Part shown: positions 1-5,714 of the stretch, piece after piece
Position numbering within the stretch: position 1 is the stretch's first letter
Layout: each line of letters starts with the position of its first letter
Notes under the pieces: generated by a model
What the model was told of the DNA's origin: nothing
Databases searched by the model: none
What the model saw: the letters and a program-made list of their open reading frames with translations, nothing else
Translations under genes and position numbers: made by a program
DNA from: Hungatella sp. UBA5982
GTDB lineage: Bacteria > Bacillota > Clostridia > Lachnospirales > Lachnospiraceae
Assembly (NCBI GenBank): GCA_002429965.1
Contig: DJBG01000214.1
Span: forward strand, 6,661 to 12,374
Direction: 5' to 3'
Length of the DNA: 5,714 bases

Positions 1-947
1 AGTTTTACGTTAATTGGCTCCCCATCCAGCCAAGCCTGTACATTTTCAAAAGCGATATCTGCCCGGCGAATCATTGATTCTTTCGATGCAAAACCTATGT
101 GAGGTGTCAGCACCGTGTTTTTAGCGTGCAAGAGCGGCTGTGAGTCAGGGATCGGCGGTTCCTGGTCAAATACATCAATAACAGCGGCTGCTATCTGTCC
201 AGTATTTAGTGCAGTCGCAAGTGCCTCGGAGTCGATGACCGGCCCCCGGGCCTGATTGATGAGTACAGTAGACTTTTTAAGCAGTGCCAGACGCTCTTTA
301 TTGATCAAATGATGAGTTTCCTCTGTAAGCGGAAGGTGTAAGGAGATAATGTCGCTGGTTTTTAAAAGTTCTTCCAGTTCAACAGCTGGAACCCCATCAT
401 AAACCTCTCCCACTTTTAAAAACGGATCATATGCCTGTACACTGCACCCAAATGCCAGCGCGATTTTTCCAACGGAACGCCCAATGGCTCCAAAACCCAC
501 AATACCAAATGTCTTGCCAAACAGCTCCGTTCCCACCAAGCTTTCCTTGGTTCTTCCTTCACGGGTTGCTGCATCACAAGGAATAATGTTGCGCAGTGCA
601 GCGATGGCGGATCCAAATACTAATTCTGTAACCGATACCGTTGCATACCCTTGGGCATTGGAAACCAAAATATTTTTGGCCTTTACATTTGCAGCCGGCA
701 CATGGTCAACACCTGTAAATGCCACAGAAATCATTTTTAGGTTCTTAGCAGCATCTACCAATTCCGGGGAAAGGGGACTATTGGCGATAATAATCGCATT
801 GGCATCCTTTGCCAATTCCAGCTGCTCCTCTTGGGTCAGGGATTTTGTCGTAAGTGAAACGCTGTGGCCTGCTTCAATGAATGGCTTTGCCAATTTTTCC
901 AGATAAGCTGCTTCTACTGCCAGTGGTTCTAACATTGCTATCTTCAT
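1..947 (-). CDS. D-isomer-specific 2-hydroxyacid dehydrogenase, NAD(P)-dependent (C-terminal end cut by window edge)
   Basis: Family role: reversible NAD(P)H-linked reduction of a 2-keto acid to a D-2-hydroxy acid in the cytoplasm; the family includes phosphoglycerate, glycerate, lactate and 2-ketogluconate enzymes. 315 codons are visible and the frame is still open at the left edge; the usual length is about 310-330 residues, so only a few are missing. Seen: an N-terminal substrate half with FTGVDHV (77-83) and NAQGYAT (97-103); the Rossmann nucleotide-binding motif VGFGAIG (150-156); catalytic Arg234 in NQARG; Glu263 in DVFDQEPP; and catalytic His283 in TPHIG. The order and spacing fit an active enzyme. 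An acidic residue normally marks NAD preference after the glycine loop; here the strand ends QAYDP, with Asp174, which leans towards NAD. The ATG at 947 is set by GGAGGAA 6-8 nt upstream. It is the last operon gene seen, 37 nt after the GH5 gene. Substrate unknown; context hints at a sugar acid. Confidence 0.9.
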   Translation of the reverse strand, partial: MKIAMLEPLAVEAAYLEKLAKPFIEAGHSVSLTTKSLTQEEQLELAKDANAIIIANSPLSPELVDAAKNLKMISVAFTGVDHVPAANVKAKNILVSNAQGYATVSVTELVFGSAIAALRNIIPCDAATREGRTKESLVGTELFGKTFGIVGFGAIGRSVGKIALAFGCSVQAYDPFLKVGEVYDGVPAVELEELLKTSDIISLHLPLTEETHHLINKERLALLKKSTVLINQARGPVIDSEALATALNTGQIAAAVIDVFDQEPPIPDSQPLLHAKNTVLTPHIGFASKESMIRRADIAFENVQAWLDGEPINVK

Positions 948-953
948 GCATTG

Positions 954-960
954 TTCCTCC
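954..960 (-). promoter_or_regulatory. Shine-Dalgarno of the 2-hydroxyacid dehydrogenase gene
   Basis: GGAGGAA on the minus strand, 6 nt before the ATG at 947. Two overlapping ATGs occur here (ATGCATG). The upstream one, at 951, is only 2 nt from the site and in another frame that gives a nonsense protein. The downstream one opens the Rossmann-fold frame and has the proper spacing. Confidence 0.8.
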
Positions 961-984
961 TATAATTTCTTTTTATCTCTTTAT

Positions 985-2424
985 TTATTTGGCAAGTGCA
1001 GATTTAAGAATCTCATGATAAGCATGATTCACCTCACAGTTTTCAAACAGAAAGGCACTCATAATCCGCTCTATGTCTTTATATGTAACATTTGCAAAAC
1101 GCTTCGCATACGACGGTTGAAGCATCGCAGCTGCAAATCCGGTCAAGGCCGTATAATTAAAGGTATATGCCGTATCGTTTAAATTCAGCTCTGTGTTTTG
1201 TGAAGTGGTAAGAATCAAATCCGCAAGCGCGCGAGACTGGTTTCTGCCAGGGCAATCCCAGTATTGGGCAACAAAATTTTCAGCCCCCAGTTTTCTCTTC
1301 ATTTCCTGTACCGGCTCCACAATACACATATATTCTGACTTGGGGCTAAGAGTAACAAGTCCCATAATACCGGCATCCTTATAGGTCCAGGCTGTCCAGT
1401 TCAGTCCGGCTTCATTATAAATATCCAATTGATCCTTCATGGAATCGAGGCGGTATACCACATCTTCACTAGTTCCGTGATACTGGGAGCCAAATTCTCC
1501 TATGAGCAATGGGACATTATATTTTTCAGCATAAATCGTGCCTTCTTGAATTTGCAGCTCCAGTTTATGATGGTTTTTGTCCCAATAGATGCCATTATAG
1601 TATCCAGGATATTTACCGGGACCAAACCCAGGGTTGGTATAGTTGTGGCTGCTGTAAACCAGATTCGAATCAAATGGTTCGTCAAGCCCGGAAAACAGCC
1701 TTGCGTAATTATCACCTTCCAAAAAGATCATATGCTTAGGGTCGATTTCACGGATAGCCGCACTGGTGCGTCTATAAAGATCATTGATACGAAACCAGTC
1801 CGGATGAAAGTTCTGATAAAAATCAAAGGGATGCTCCCCACTTGGATTGCCAGAGCTTGGCTCGTTTAACAGCTCATATCCGGCAACAACTGCCCGGTTT
1901 GCATAATGCCTTGCGGTCTCCTGCCAAAAGCCAATCAGCCGATCCTGGAAATGGGAATGCCTCCATAATAATGAAACACCCCGTTCATTGTCAGAATGCC
2001 AGTGACAGTTTTGCCATCCGGGTGCAGCGTGCATATCTAAAATGGCGTATACGCCGTATTTTTCACATAAATCCAAAATTGCATCCAGTTTTTTATAAGC
2101 ATTCTGATTGTAGACAAATGGCTTATCATCCGATTCAAAATGCCTGATATTTAAAGGCAGGCGGACGCAGGTTGCTCCTGTTTGAGCGATAAATTGAATG
2201 TCTTCTTCTGCAAAAAAATTATCACTCATCAATTCAAAAAACTGCTCACCTTTCCTCTTTCCCAAAATCTGCGAAATATGATCTCGAATTCCACTTTCCG
2301 TTCCCGGATAGGCATTAATAAAATCTTCCAGATTCACCCCCCCGCCAATACAAATCCCGCGCAGGTATATGACAGAACCATGCTCATCGATGATATCTCT
2401 GCCCCTTGTTTGAAGAAAATCCAT
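985..2424 (-). CDS. Glycoside hydrolase family 5 (clan GH-A) enzyme, intracellular, with C-terminal extension
   Basis: A 479-residue retaining beta-glycosidase of the (beta/alpha)8-barrel type. Seen: ATCVRLPLN with the conserved Arg88; MHAAPGWQN (131-139) followed by HWHSDN (141-146); acid/base Glu188 in LLNEP; SSHNY with His260; nucleophile Glu310 in LIGEFG; and Trp346 in NWTAWTYKD on the last strand. All key GH5 residues are present. The N-terminus (MDFLQTRGRDIID) has no signal peptide or lipobox and there is no membrane segment, so it should act in the cytoplasm on imported short glycosides rather than on polymer outside. The HAAPG loop recalls the exo-beta-1,3-glucanase-like and related GH5 groups, but I cannot fix the subfamily or substrate. 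After the barrel (about residue 380) comes a roughly 95-residue, probably helical tail that I do not recognise. It starts 26 nt after the epimerase-like gene, with GGGAGGA placed 6 nt before the ATG. Confidence 0.9.
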   Translation of the reverse strand: MDFLQTRGRDIIDEHGSVIYLRGICIGGGVNLEDFINAYPGTESGIRDHISQILGKRKGEQFFELMSDNFFAEEDIQFIAQTGATCVRLPLNIRHFESDDKPFVYNQNAYKKLDAILDLCEKYGVYAILDMHAAPGWQNCHWHSDNERGVSLLWRHSHFQDRLIGFWQETARHYANRAVVAGYELLNEPSSGNPSGEHPFDFYQNFHPDWFRINDLYRRTSAAIREIDPKHMIFLEGDNYARLFSGLDEPFDSNLVYSSHNYTNPGFGPGKYPGYYNGIYWDKNHHKLELQIQEGTIYAEKYNVPLLIGEFGSQYHGTSEDVVYRLDSMKDQLDIYNEAGLNWTAWTYKDAGIMGLVTLSPKSEYMCIVEPVQEMKRKLGAENFVAQYWDCPGRNQSRALADLILTTSQNTELNLNDTAYTFNYTALTGFAAAMLQPSYAKRFANVTYKDIERIMSAFLFENCEVNHAYHEILKSALAK

Positions 2425-2430
2425 GGTATA

Positions 2431-2437
2431 TCCTCCC
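2431..2437 (-). promoter_or_regulatory. Shine-Dalgarno of the GH5 gene
   Basis: GGGAGGA on the minus strand, 6 nt before the ATG at 2424, in the 26-nt gap after the preceding stop codon. It is strong and well spaced, which supports this start and the absence of a signal peptide on the GH5 protein. Confidence 0.75.
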
Positions 2438-2450
2438 TCATTAATTGAAG

Positions 2451-3353
2451 CTATCGTTGGTTGTAGCTTAATACAAACGATGTTTCTATTTTTTCCTTTA
2501 CTTTTAAAACAGTATAGGTATGATATTGAAGAGAATGTTTAAAACCTGAGAACAAATCATTTCCCGGTTCCAAACCGATTAAGCCATCCTGATAAAGCGA
2601 GCGCAGATAGGGAAACTGGTTAATATCCCAATTCAAACGCACTTCCAATTGATTCTCTTGGTTAGTCAATGATGCTTCCCCTTTTTTCAGATGATTGTAA
2701 ACGACAAACTCTGAGTTAGACAACACTGCCTTTTTCATGTCTGCTTCATAGGCTTCAAGTGGCTGTCCGGGACTTGCCATATGATCCCATGCTTTAAATG
2801 CCAGATCCGAATCAATTTCCAAAACAGCATCTTCCGGGTAATCAAAAATCGCATGCTGAGTCCAAGTAAAACTCATTTCTGTCTCTCCACGGTTTGTAAC
2901 CGATTCCTCAATGAAAAGAGAGCTGGAATCCTCATACAATGTAAATGTCTTTTCTACATGCATTGGAAACACAGGTAAATCAACCCACAGCCGGACACGG
3001 ATCACTTCTTTTTCGTTTTTCTCCGTTTCGCAGTGCCAAGGAAGCGTTGCTGCAATGCCGCCATTATCCTGACCAAGTTCTATATTTTGATAGATTCCAC
3101 GATGGGGAAGGGCATCAACCCATCCGCCAAGTAAATGGTCACTGTGATGAAGCAGCCGCTTCTCATGAAGATTCAAATGGTCAAAGTCATCCATTGGCAC
3201 ATCAGAGCGGAACAGGCAGTTATATTTAAGTGGCTTCCAGGTGAATTCCAGTAAATCACCACCTTTTCCGGCAAGAATAACGGCTTTGACAAAATCATTA
3301 CTTAAAATGACCGTCTCAATACCATGACGATTTTCATAAGTCAGATTAACCAT
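2451..3353 (-). CDS. Aldose 1-epimerase-like protein (galactose mutarotase fold)
   Basis: A 300-residue protein. Mutarotases catalyse anomer interconversion of free aldoses in the cytoplasm; the fold is a beta-sandwich, and relatives act on other sugars or only bind them. Seen: the N-terminal beta-rich start with AGKGGDLLEFTWKP (28-41); GGWVDALPHRG (76-86), comparable to the GGW loop of divergent epimerase-like families; FTWTQHAIF with His167, in the place of the family's catalytic His; and GLIGLEPGNDLFSG with Glu262, in the place of the catalytic base. No signal peptide. The start is ATG 3353, because AGAAAGGGA lies 6 nt upstream. An in-frame upstream ATG would add 41 residues that only read through the neighbouring lactonase gene. 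Its ATG overlaps the lactonase stop (ATGGTTAA), indicating translational coupling. It is divergent from classical GalM, so the true substrate, or even the epimerase activity, is uncertain. The fold assignment is fairly sure. Confidence 0.8.
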   Translation of the reverse strand: MVNLTYENRHGIETVILSNDFVKAVILAGKGGDLLEFTWKPLKYNCLFRSDVPMDDFDHLNLHEKRLLHHSDHLLGGWVDALPHRGIYQNIELGQDNGGIAATLPWHCETEKNEKEVIRVRLWVDLPVFPMHVEKTFTLYEDSSSLFIEESVTNRGETEMSFTWTQHAIFDYPEDAVLEIDSDLAFKAWDHMASPGQPLEAYEADMKKAVLSNSEFVVYNHLKKGEASLTNQENQLEVRLNWDINQFPYLRSLYQDGLIGLEPGNDLFSGFKHSLQYHTYTVLKVKEKIETSFVLSYNQR

Positions 3354-4239
3354 GATCATTCCCTTTCTGCTTTGGGATAATGCCGGAAATCGCAACTGGA
3401 TAGGCATAAAGTGACGAACATGCCGCAATAAAAAGCACACGGTTATCCGGCCCACCAAAACAGAAATTTCCTGCAAATTCAGGAGTTCTTAGCACTGCAG
3501 CCGGTATTCCATCCGGTGTGATCACCCATAATCCACCTGGACCAGTGACCCAAACATTCCCTGCAGCATCTACCTTCATGCCATCCGGAGCACCATCTCC
3601 ATAAGAGGGATCCAGAGTTGCAAACAATTTCAACTCACCAAAAGAACCATCCTCAAACAGATCAATTTTGAATATTTGCTGTAAATTTGTATCATTCACA
3701 TATAAACTGCTTTCATCCGGTGTAAAAGCAAGGCCATTAGGCCTTCCAAGTTCCCCGGTTACCAGCGTCACCTCTCCTGTTTGTGATATCCGGTAAACCC
3801 CATCCATGTCCAGCTCTTTTTTCGCTCCCATCGCAGTGGAATAGGGATCGGTAAACCAAATGCTTCCATCGCTCTTTGCCACAACATCATTGGGGCTGTT
3901 AAACCATTTCCCTTGATAAAAACCGGCAATCCGTTCACTTCTCTTCTCATCGGCGTAAGCAATGCGGTGAGCGCTGCTTTCCGTAGAGATAATGCGTCCG
4001 TCATAGCTAAGGCTTAATCCTATGGGCCGGTTGGCAGCCGTCCGGTATGGTACGCTGCCTTCCTTTTTTGTCCACTTATAAATGATATCATTGGCGAAGT
4101 CCGTAAAATATAGGCAGTTCTCTGCGATGTCCCAAACAGGTCCCTCAGAAAAGGAAAAACCTGTGGACAGTTTTTCAAACGAAGCATCCTTAAGAAACAG
4201 TTCCTCATACTTAGGAATAAAAAATATCAAATGATCCAT
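3346..4239 (-). CDS. SMP-30/gluconolactonase/LRE family lactonase
   Basis: A 297-residue six-bladed beta-propeller protein. The family hydrolyses sugar lactones such as gluconolactone to aldonic acids, using one divalent metal ion. Seen: the expected metal ligands in order, Glu32 in SEGPVW, Asn117 in NSPNDVV, Asn168 in RPNGLAF and Asp219 in GAPDGMKVD; the blade-like repeats GSIWFTDP (125-132), SSLYVNDT (177-184) and GNVWVTGPGG (227-236) also fit. Asp219 is the expected catalytic acid/base. Length matches the family. No signal peptide: the N-terminus MDHLIFFIPKYEELF is slightly hydrophobic but too short and followed by charged residues. It starts 5 nt after the aldo/keto reductase stop, with an AGAAGGT site formed from that gene's last codons. 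Substrate is inferred from context: a lactone made by the neighbouring oxidoreductase. Other family members act as phosphotriesterases or other esterases, so the lactone assignment is likely but unproven. Confidence 0.88.
   Translation of the reverse strand: MDHLIFFIPKYEELFLKDASFEKLSTGFSFSEGPVWDIAENCLYFTDFANDIIYKWTKKEGSVPYRTAANRPIGLSLSYDGRIISTESSAHRIAYADEKRSERIAGFYQGKWFNSPNDVVAKSDGSIWFTDPYSTAMGAKKELDMDGVYRISQTGEVTLVTGELGRPNGLAFTPDESSLYVNDTNLQQIFKIDLFEDGSFGELKLFATLDPSYGDGAPDGMKVDAAGNVWVTGPGGLWVITPDGIPAAVLRTPEFAGNFCFGGPDNRVLFIAACSSLYAYPVAISGIIPKQKGNDHG
3360..3368 (-). promoter_or_regulatory. Shine-Dalgarno of the epimerase-like gene, inside the lactonase coding end
   Basis: AGAAAGGGA on the minus strand, 6 nt before ATG 3353. 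It decides the start: another in-frame ATG, two codons upstream at 3357-3359, abuts the site and has no room for initiation. The site sits within the last codons of the upstream lactonase gene. Confidence 0.7.
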
Positions 4240-4244
4240 TTATT

Positions 4245-5270
4245 TTACCTTCTATTGATGGTACGTGGTACATACGGATTCAATTCCTCCAAAGGCGGGA
4301 AGATTTCATCCATACGCCGCAGCACACTTTCATCCAGTGTAATTTCCAACGAACGGAACAGTTCCTCCAAATCCTCTACAGAATTTGGTGCGATGATAAT
4401 CGAATTGACTGCCGGATGACGCAATTCCCAAGCCAAGGTTACATTCGCCGGAGACTCACCAATTTCCACGCACAAGTCCGTAAATTCGGAAAGCTGTTTT
4501 TGGAGGTATTGAAAATGGAATGCTGCTTCCGCAGTGCGCTGATGTTTGTCAGGGTTTCTCATATCAATACCCAAAATCCCTCGAAATAACGGACTGAAAA
4601 TCGTGATACCAATCCCCTGGTCCAAGGCCATTGGCAACATTTCATGTTCTGCCAGGCGGTTTAAGGGCGTGTACAAATGCTGCTCGCTGACAATTCCCAT
4701 AAAGCCTCGTGATTTCGCAATGGACTGTGCCTTTACAATCTCCCATGCATCGTGGTTGCTTGCACCGATATAATCCACCTTGCCTCTTCGTACCACCCCT
4801 TCAAAACCTTCCCAAATCTCATCCCAGCTGGTGCCCGGGTCGTGCTTATGCATATTGTAAAGCTCAACCTTGTCCGTCTGTAAACGTTTTAAGGATGCCT
4901 CTAAATGCCGTCTGATCTTATAAATGGAAAGTCCTTCACAATTATTTGGCCCATCGGTTTGATCCTGTTCAAAAATGCGGCCAACCTTCGTAGCCAGCAC
5001 CGTTTTCTCTCTGCGTAAACCACCAGTTTTAAACCATTTTCCGATGATTTCTTCGGAAAGGCCTCTCGTGTCAAGACCTCCATAGACATTGGCAGTATCA
5101 AAGAAATTAATACCATGCTCCATGGCATAATCCATAATTTCAAACGCAGTTTTCTGGTCAACAACACCCCAATCGTGAAATCCTCTGCTGTCACCCAACC
5201 CAAAATTCGCGGTTCCAAGGCATAATTTGCTAACCCAAAGCCCGGTCGTTCCCAATCTGTTATATTGCAT
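4245..5270 (-). CDS. Aldo/keto reductase
   Basis: A 341-residue NAD(P)-dependent (alpha/beta)8-barrel oxidoreductase acting on carbonyl groups or, in reverse, on alcohols and hemiacetals. Seen: RLGTTGLWVSKLCLGTANFG at the start; the catalytic tetrad Asp58 in FFDTANVYG, Tyr63 in the same motif, Lys95 in LATKVG and His141 in LYNMHKHD; YIGASN (167-172) on a core strand; FSPLFRGIL (225-233) and the IIAPNSVEDLEE segment (292-302), which matches the cofactor-binding end of the family. The tetrad is complete, so activity is expected. The start is ATG 5270, set by AGAAGGGGG 7 nt upstream; a longer form from 5306 adds 12 residues without a good site and without family similarity. It leads the enzyme operon after a 71-nt gap. 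The lactonase directly behind it suggests it may oxidise an aldose at C1, as aldose dehydrogenases of this superfamily do, but plain carbonyl reduction is equally possible from sequence. Confidence 0.92.
   Translation of the reverse strand: MQYNRLGTTGLWVSKLCLGTANFGLGDSRGFHDWGVVDQKTAFEIMDYAMEHGINFFDTANVYGGLDTRGLSEEIIGKWFKTGGLRREKTVLATKVGRIFEQDQTDGPNNCEGLSIYKIRRHLEASLKRLQTDKVELYNMHKHDPGTSWDEIWEGFEGVVRRGKVDYIGASNHDAWEIVKAQSIAKSRGFMGIVSEQHLYTPLNRLAEHEMLPMALDQGIGITIFSPLFRGILGIDMRNPDKHQRTAEAAFHFQYLQKQLSEFTDLCVEIGESPANVTLAWELRHPAVNSIIIAPNSVEDLEELFRSLEITLDESVLRRMDEIFPPLEELNPYVPRTINRR
4247..4253 (-). promoter_or_regulatory. Shine-Dalgarno of the lactonase gene, overlapping the aldo/keto reductase stop
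   Basis: AGAAGGT on the minus strand, 7 nt before ATG 4239. It is built from the last codons (AGA AGG TAA) of the aldo/keto reductase gene, so termination there and re-initiation on the lactonase are probably linked. Confidence 0.65.
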
Positions 5271-5277
5271 AGCATTA

Positions 5278-5286
5278 CCCCCTTCT
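5278..5286 (-). promoter_or_regulatory. Shine-Dalgarno of the aldo/keto reductase gene
   Basis: AGAAGGGGG on the minus strand, 7 nt before ATG 5270. It is the strongest initiation signal in this gap and chooses the 341-residue form over the in-frame ATG at 5306. Confidence 0.75.
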
Positions 5287-5303
5287 GCTAACATAAATTT
5301 CAT

Positions 5304-5332
5304 CATATATCACCGTAATAACCTTTTGCCCG
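5304..5332 (-). promoter_or_regulatory. Weak candidate promoter for the enzyme operon
   Basis: On the minus strand an extended -10-like TGATATATG (TATATG at 5304-5309, preceded by TGA) lies 17 nt from a poor -35-like CGGGCA at 5327-5332. The -10 matches 4 of 6 and the -35 matches 3 of 6 of the sigma-A consensus. A start here would leave a short leader holding the ribosome-binding site. This gap is the only non-coding space in the cluster big enough for a promoter, but the match is weak and could be chance. Confidence 0.25.
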
Positions 5333-5341
5333 AATGGTTCC

Positions 5342-5714
5342 CTACAGTGAATGCTCATTCATAAAATCATCAAATTTCATTTTCTTTAGAAGATGAACAA
5401 CCTCTTTCATATTTCTCATTTTAAACTTGTGAAGAATGCTGTTTATCTGGCTCTTTATGGTCGTTGATGTTACAAAACGGGACTTTGCAATATCACGGCT
5501 GTTGCTGCCATTAAAGAAAAGGCATAGGATTTCAAATTCACTATTTGTCAGACTGGACATTATGTTAAAAACATATAAAAGGCTCTTTTGCTGCTCCTTC
5601 AGCCTGGTAAGCTCGCCGACGATCTTCTGTGCCACATGGGGCCGAAGCAAAAACTGATTTTGGTAGACATTTCGTATCGAATCTGTGATATAGGAGACCG
5701 AATCTGTTTTTAAA
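5342..5714 (-). CDS. LuxR/NarL-type transcriptional regulator, C-terminal part (N-terminus beyond window edge)
   Basis: 123 residues are visible and the frame is open through the right edge, so the start is outside. The visible part begins LKTDSVSYISDSIRNVY, which resembles the end of a response-regulator receiver domain (the LLKD helix region of NarL/FixJ proteins). A linker follows (RPHVAQKIVGELTRLKEQQ), then a LuxR-type helix-turn-helix: LTNSEFEILCLFFNGSN, RDIAKSRFVTSTTIKSQI as the turn and recognition helix, and SILHKFKMRNMKEVVHLLKK as the dimer helix. A short tail, FDDFMNEHSL, ends the protein. The motif order fits the family, but the Arg common in the LTxRE box is Ser here and the recognition helix is unusual. 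It lies directly upstream of the enzyme operon in the same direction, so it is a candidate regulator of it. Whether the receiver is phosphorylated cannot be judged from this fragment. Confidence 0.82.
   Translation of the reverse strand, partial: LKTDSVSYITDSIRNVYQNQFLLRPHVAQKIVGELTRLKEQQKSLLYVFNIMSSLTNSEFEILCLFFNGSNSRDIAKSRFVTSTTIKSQINSILHKFKMRNMKEVVHLLKKMKFDDFMNEHSL

Noticed and set aside
484..906. Plus-strand open frame of 140 codons
   Set aside because: Lies wholly antisense to the 2-hydroxyacid dehydrogenase, whose Rossmann and catalytic motifs fix the real frame; the translation has no recognisable motif and no ribosome-binding site.
1429..1869. Plus-strand open frame of 146 codons
   Set aside because: Antisense to the GH5 gene, with no initiation signal or family motif; a shadow of GH5 codon use.
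3354..3476. N-terminal extension of 41 residues on the epimerase-like protein
   Set aside because: It reads through the lactonase C-terminal coding region in another frame; the ATG at 3353 has a well-spaced ribosome-binding site and the fold begins there.
5271..5306. Upstream ATGs adding 12 residues to the aldo/keto reductase
   Set aside because: No good ribosome-binding site before them; AAGGGGG sits just before ATG 5270, where family similarity begins.
5271..5341. Terminator hairpin, riboswitch or catabolite-repression (cre) site in the gap
   Set aside because: Only a 4-bp AACC/GGTT pairing with a 12-nt loop and no U-run was seen; no convincing cre-like palindrome and no conserved RNA structure.
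5342..5650. A complete 102-residue LuxR protein starting at a TTG at 5650
   Set aside because: The frame continues open to the right edge with receiver-like sequence, so the TTG is internal and the gene is partial.
1..5714. Insertion sequence, CRISPR, tRNA, rRNA or prophage elements
   Set aside because: No transposase motif, terminal inverted repeats, regular direct repeats or RNA gene signatures were found on reading both strands.

Overview
The window reads as a single minus-strand gene cluster from a Bacillota-type bacterium, most likely a clostridial one. The evidence is strong Shine-Dalgarno sites (GGAGG or AAGGGGG type) 6-8 nt before each ATG, an AT-leaning composition, very tight gene spacing, and protein sequences that look like Firmicutes enzymes. 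I cannot name the genus from sequence alone.

In transcription order, from the right edge to the left, the layout is as follows. (1) The C-terminal part of a LuxR/NarL-type DNA-binding regulator, cut by the right edge. (2) A 71-nt gap, the only spacer large enough for a promoter. (3) An aldo/keto reductase. (4) An SMP-30/gluconolactonase-type lactonase. (5) An aldose 1-epimerase-like (mutarotase-fold) protein, whose start overlaps the lactonase stop by 8 nt. (6) A signal-less glycoside hydrolase family 5 protein with an unexplained C-terminal tail. (7) A D-isomer-specific 2-hydroxyacid dehydrogenase, missing only its last few residues at the left edge. Gaps between genes 3 to 7 run from an 8-nt overlap to 37 nt. 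I see no terminator hairpin in any gap, so these five are very probably one operon.

Together the enzymes suggest intracellular glycoside breakdown followed by non-phosphorylative oxidation. The GH5 would release a sugar, and the epimerase-like protein would interconvert its anomers. The aldo/keto reductase could oxidise the anomeric carbon to a lactone, the SMP-30 enzyme would open the lactone to an aldonic acid, and the 2-hydroxyacid dehydrogenase could interconvert that acid with its 2-keto form. The families are assigned from visible motifs. The pathway order, the substrate and the reaction directions are inference. No transporter, kinase or aldolase lies in the window. I found no RNA gene, mobile element, CRISPR array or notable repeat, and no gene-free stretch over 300 bases.
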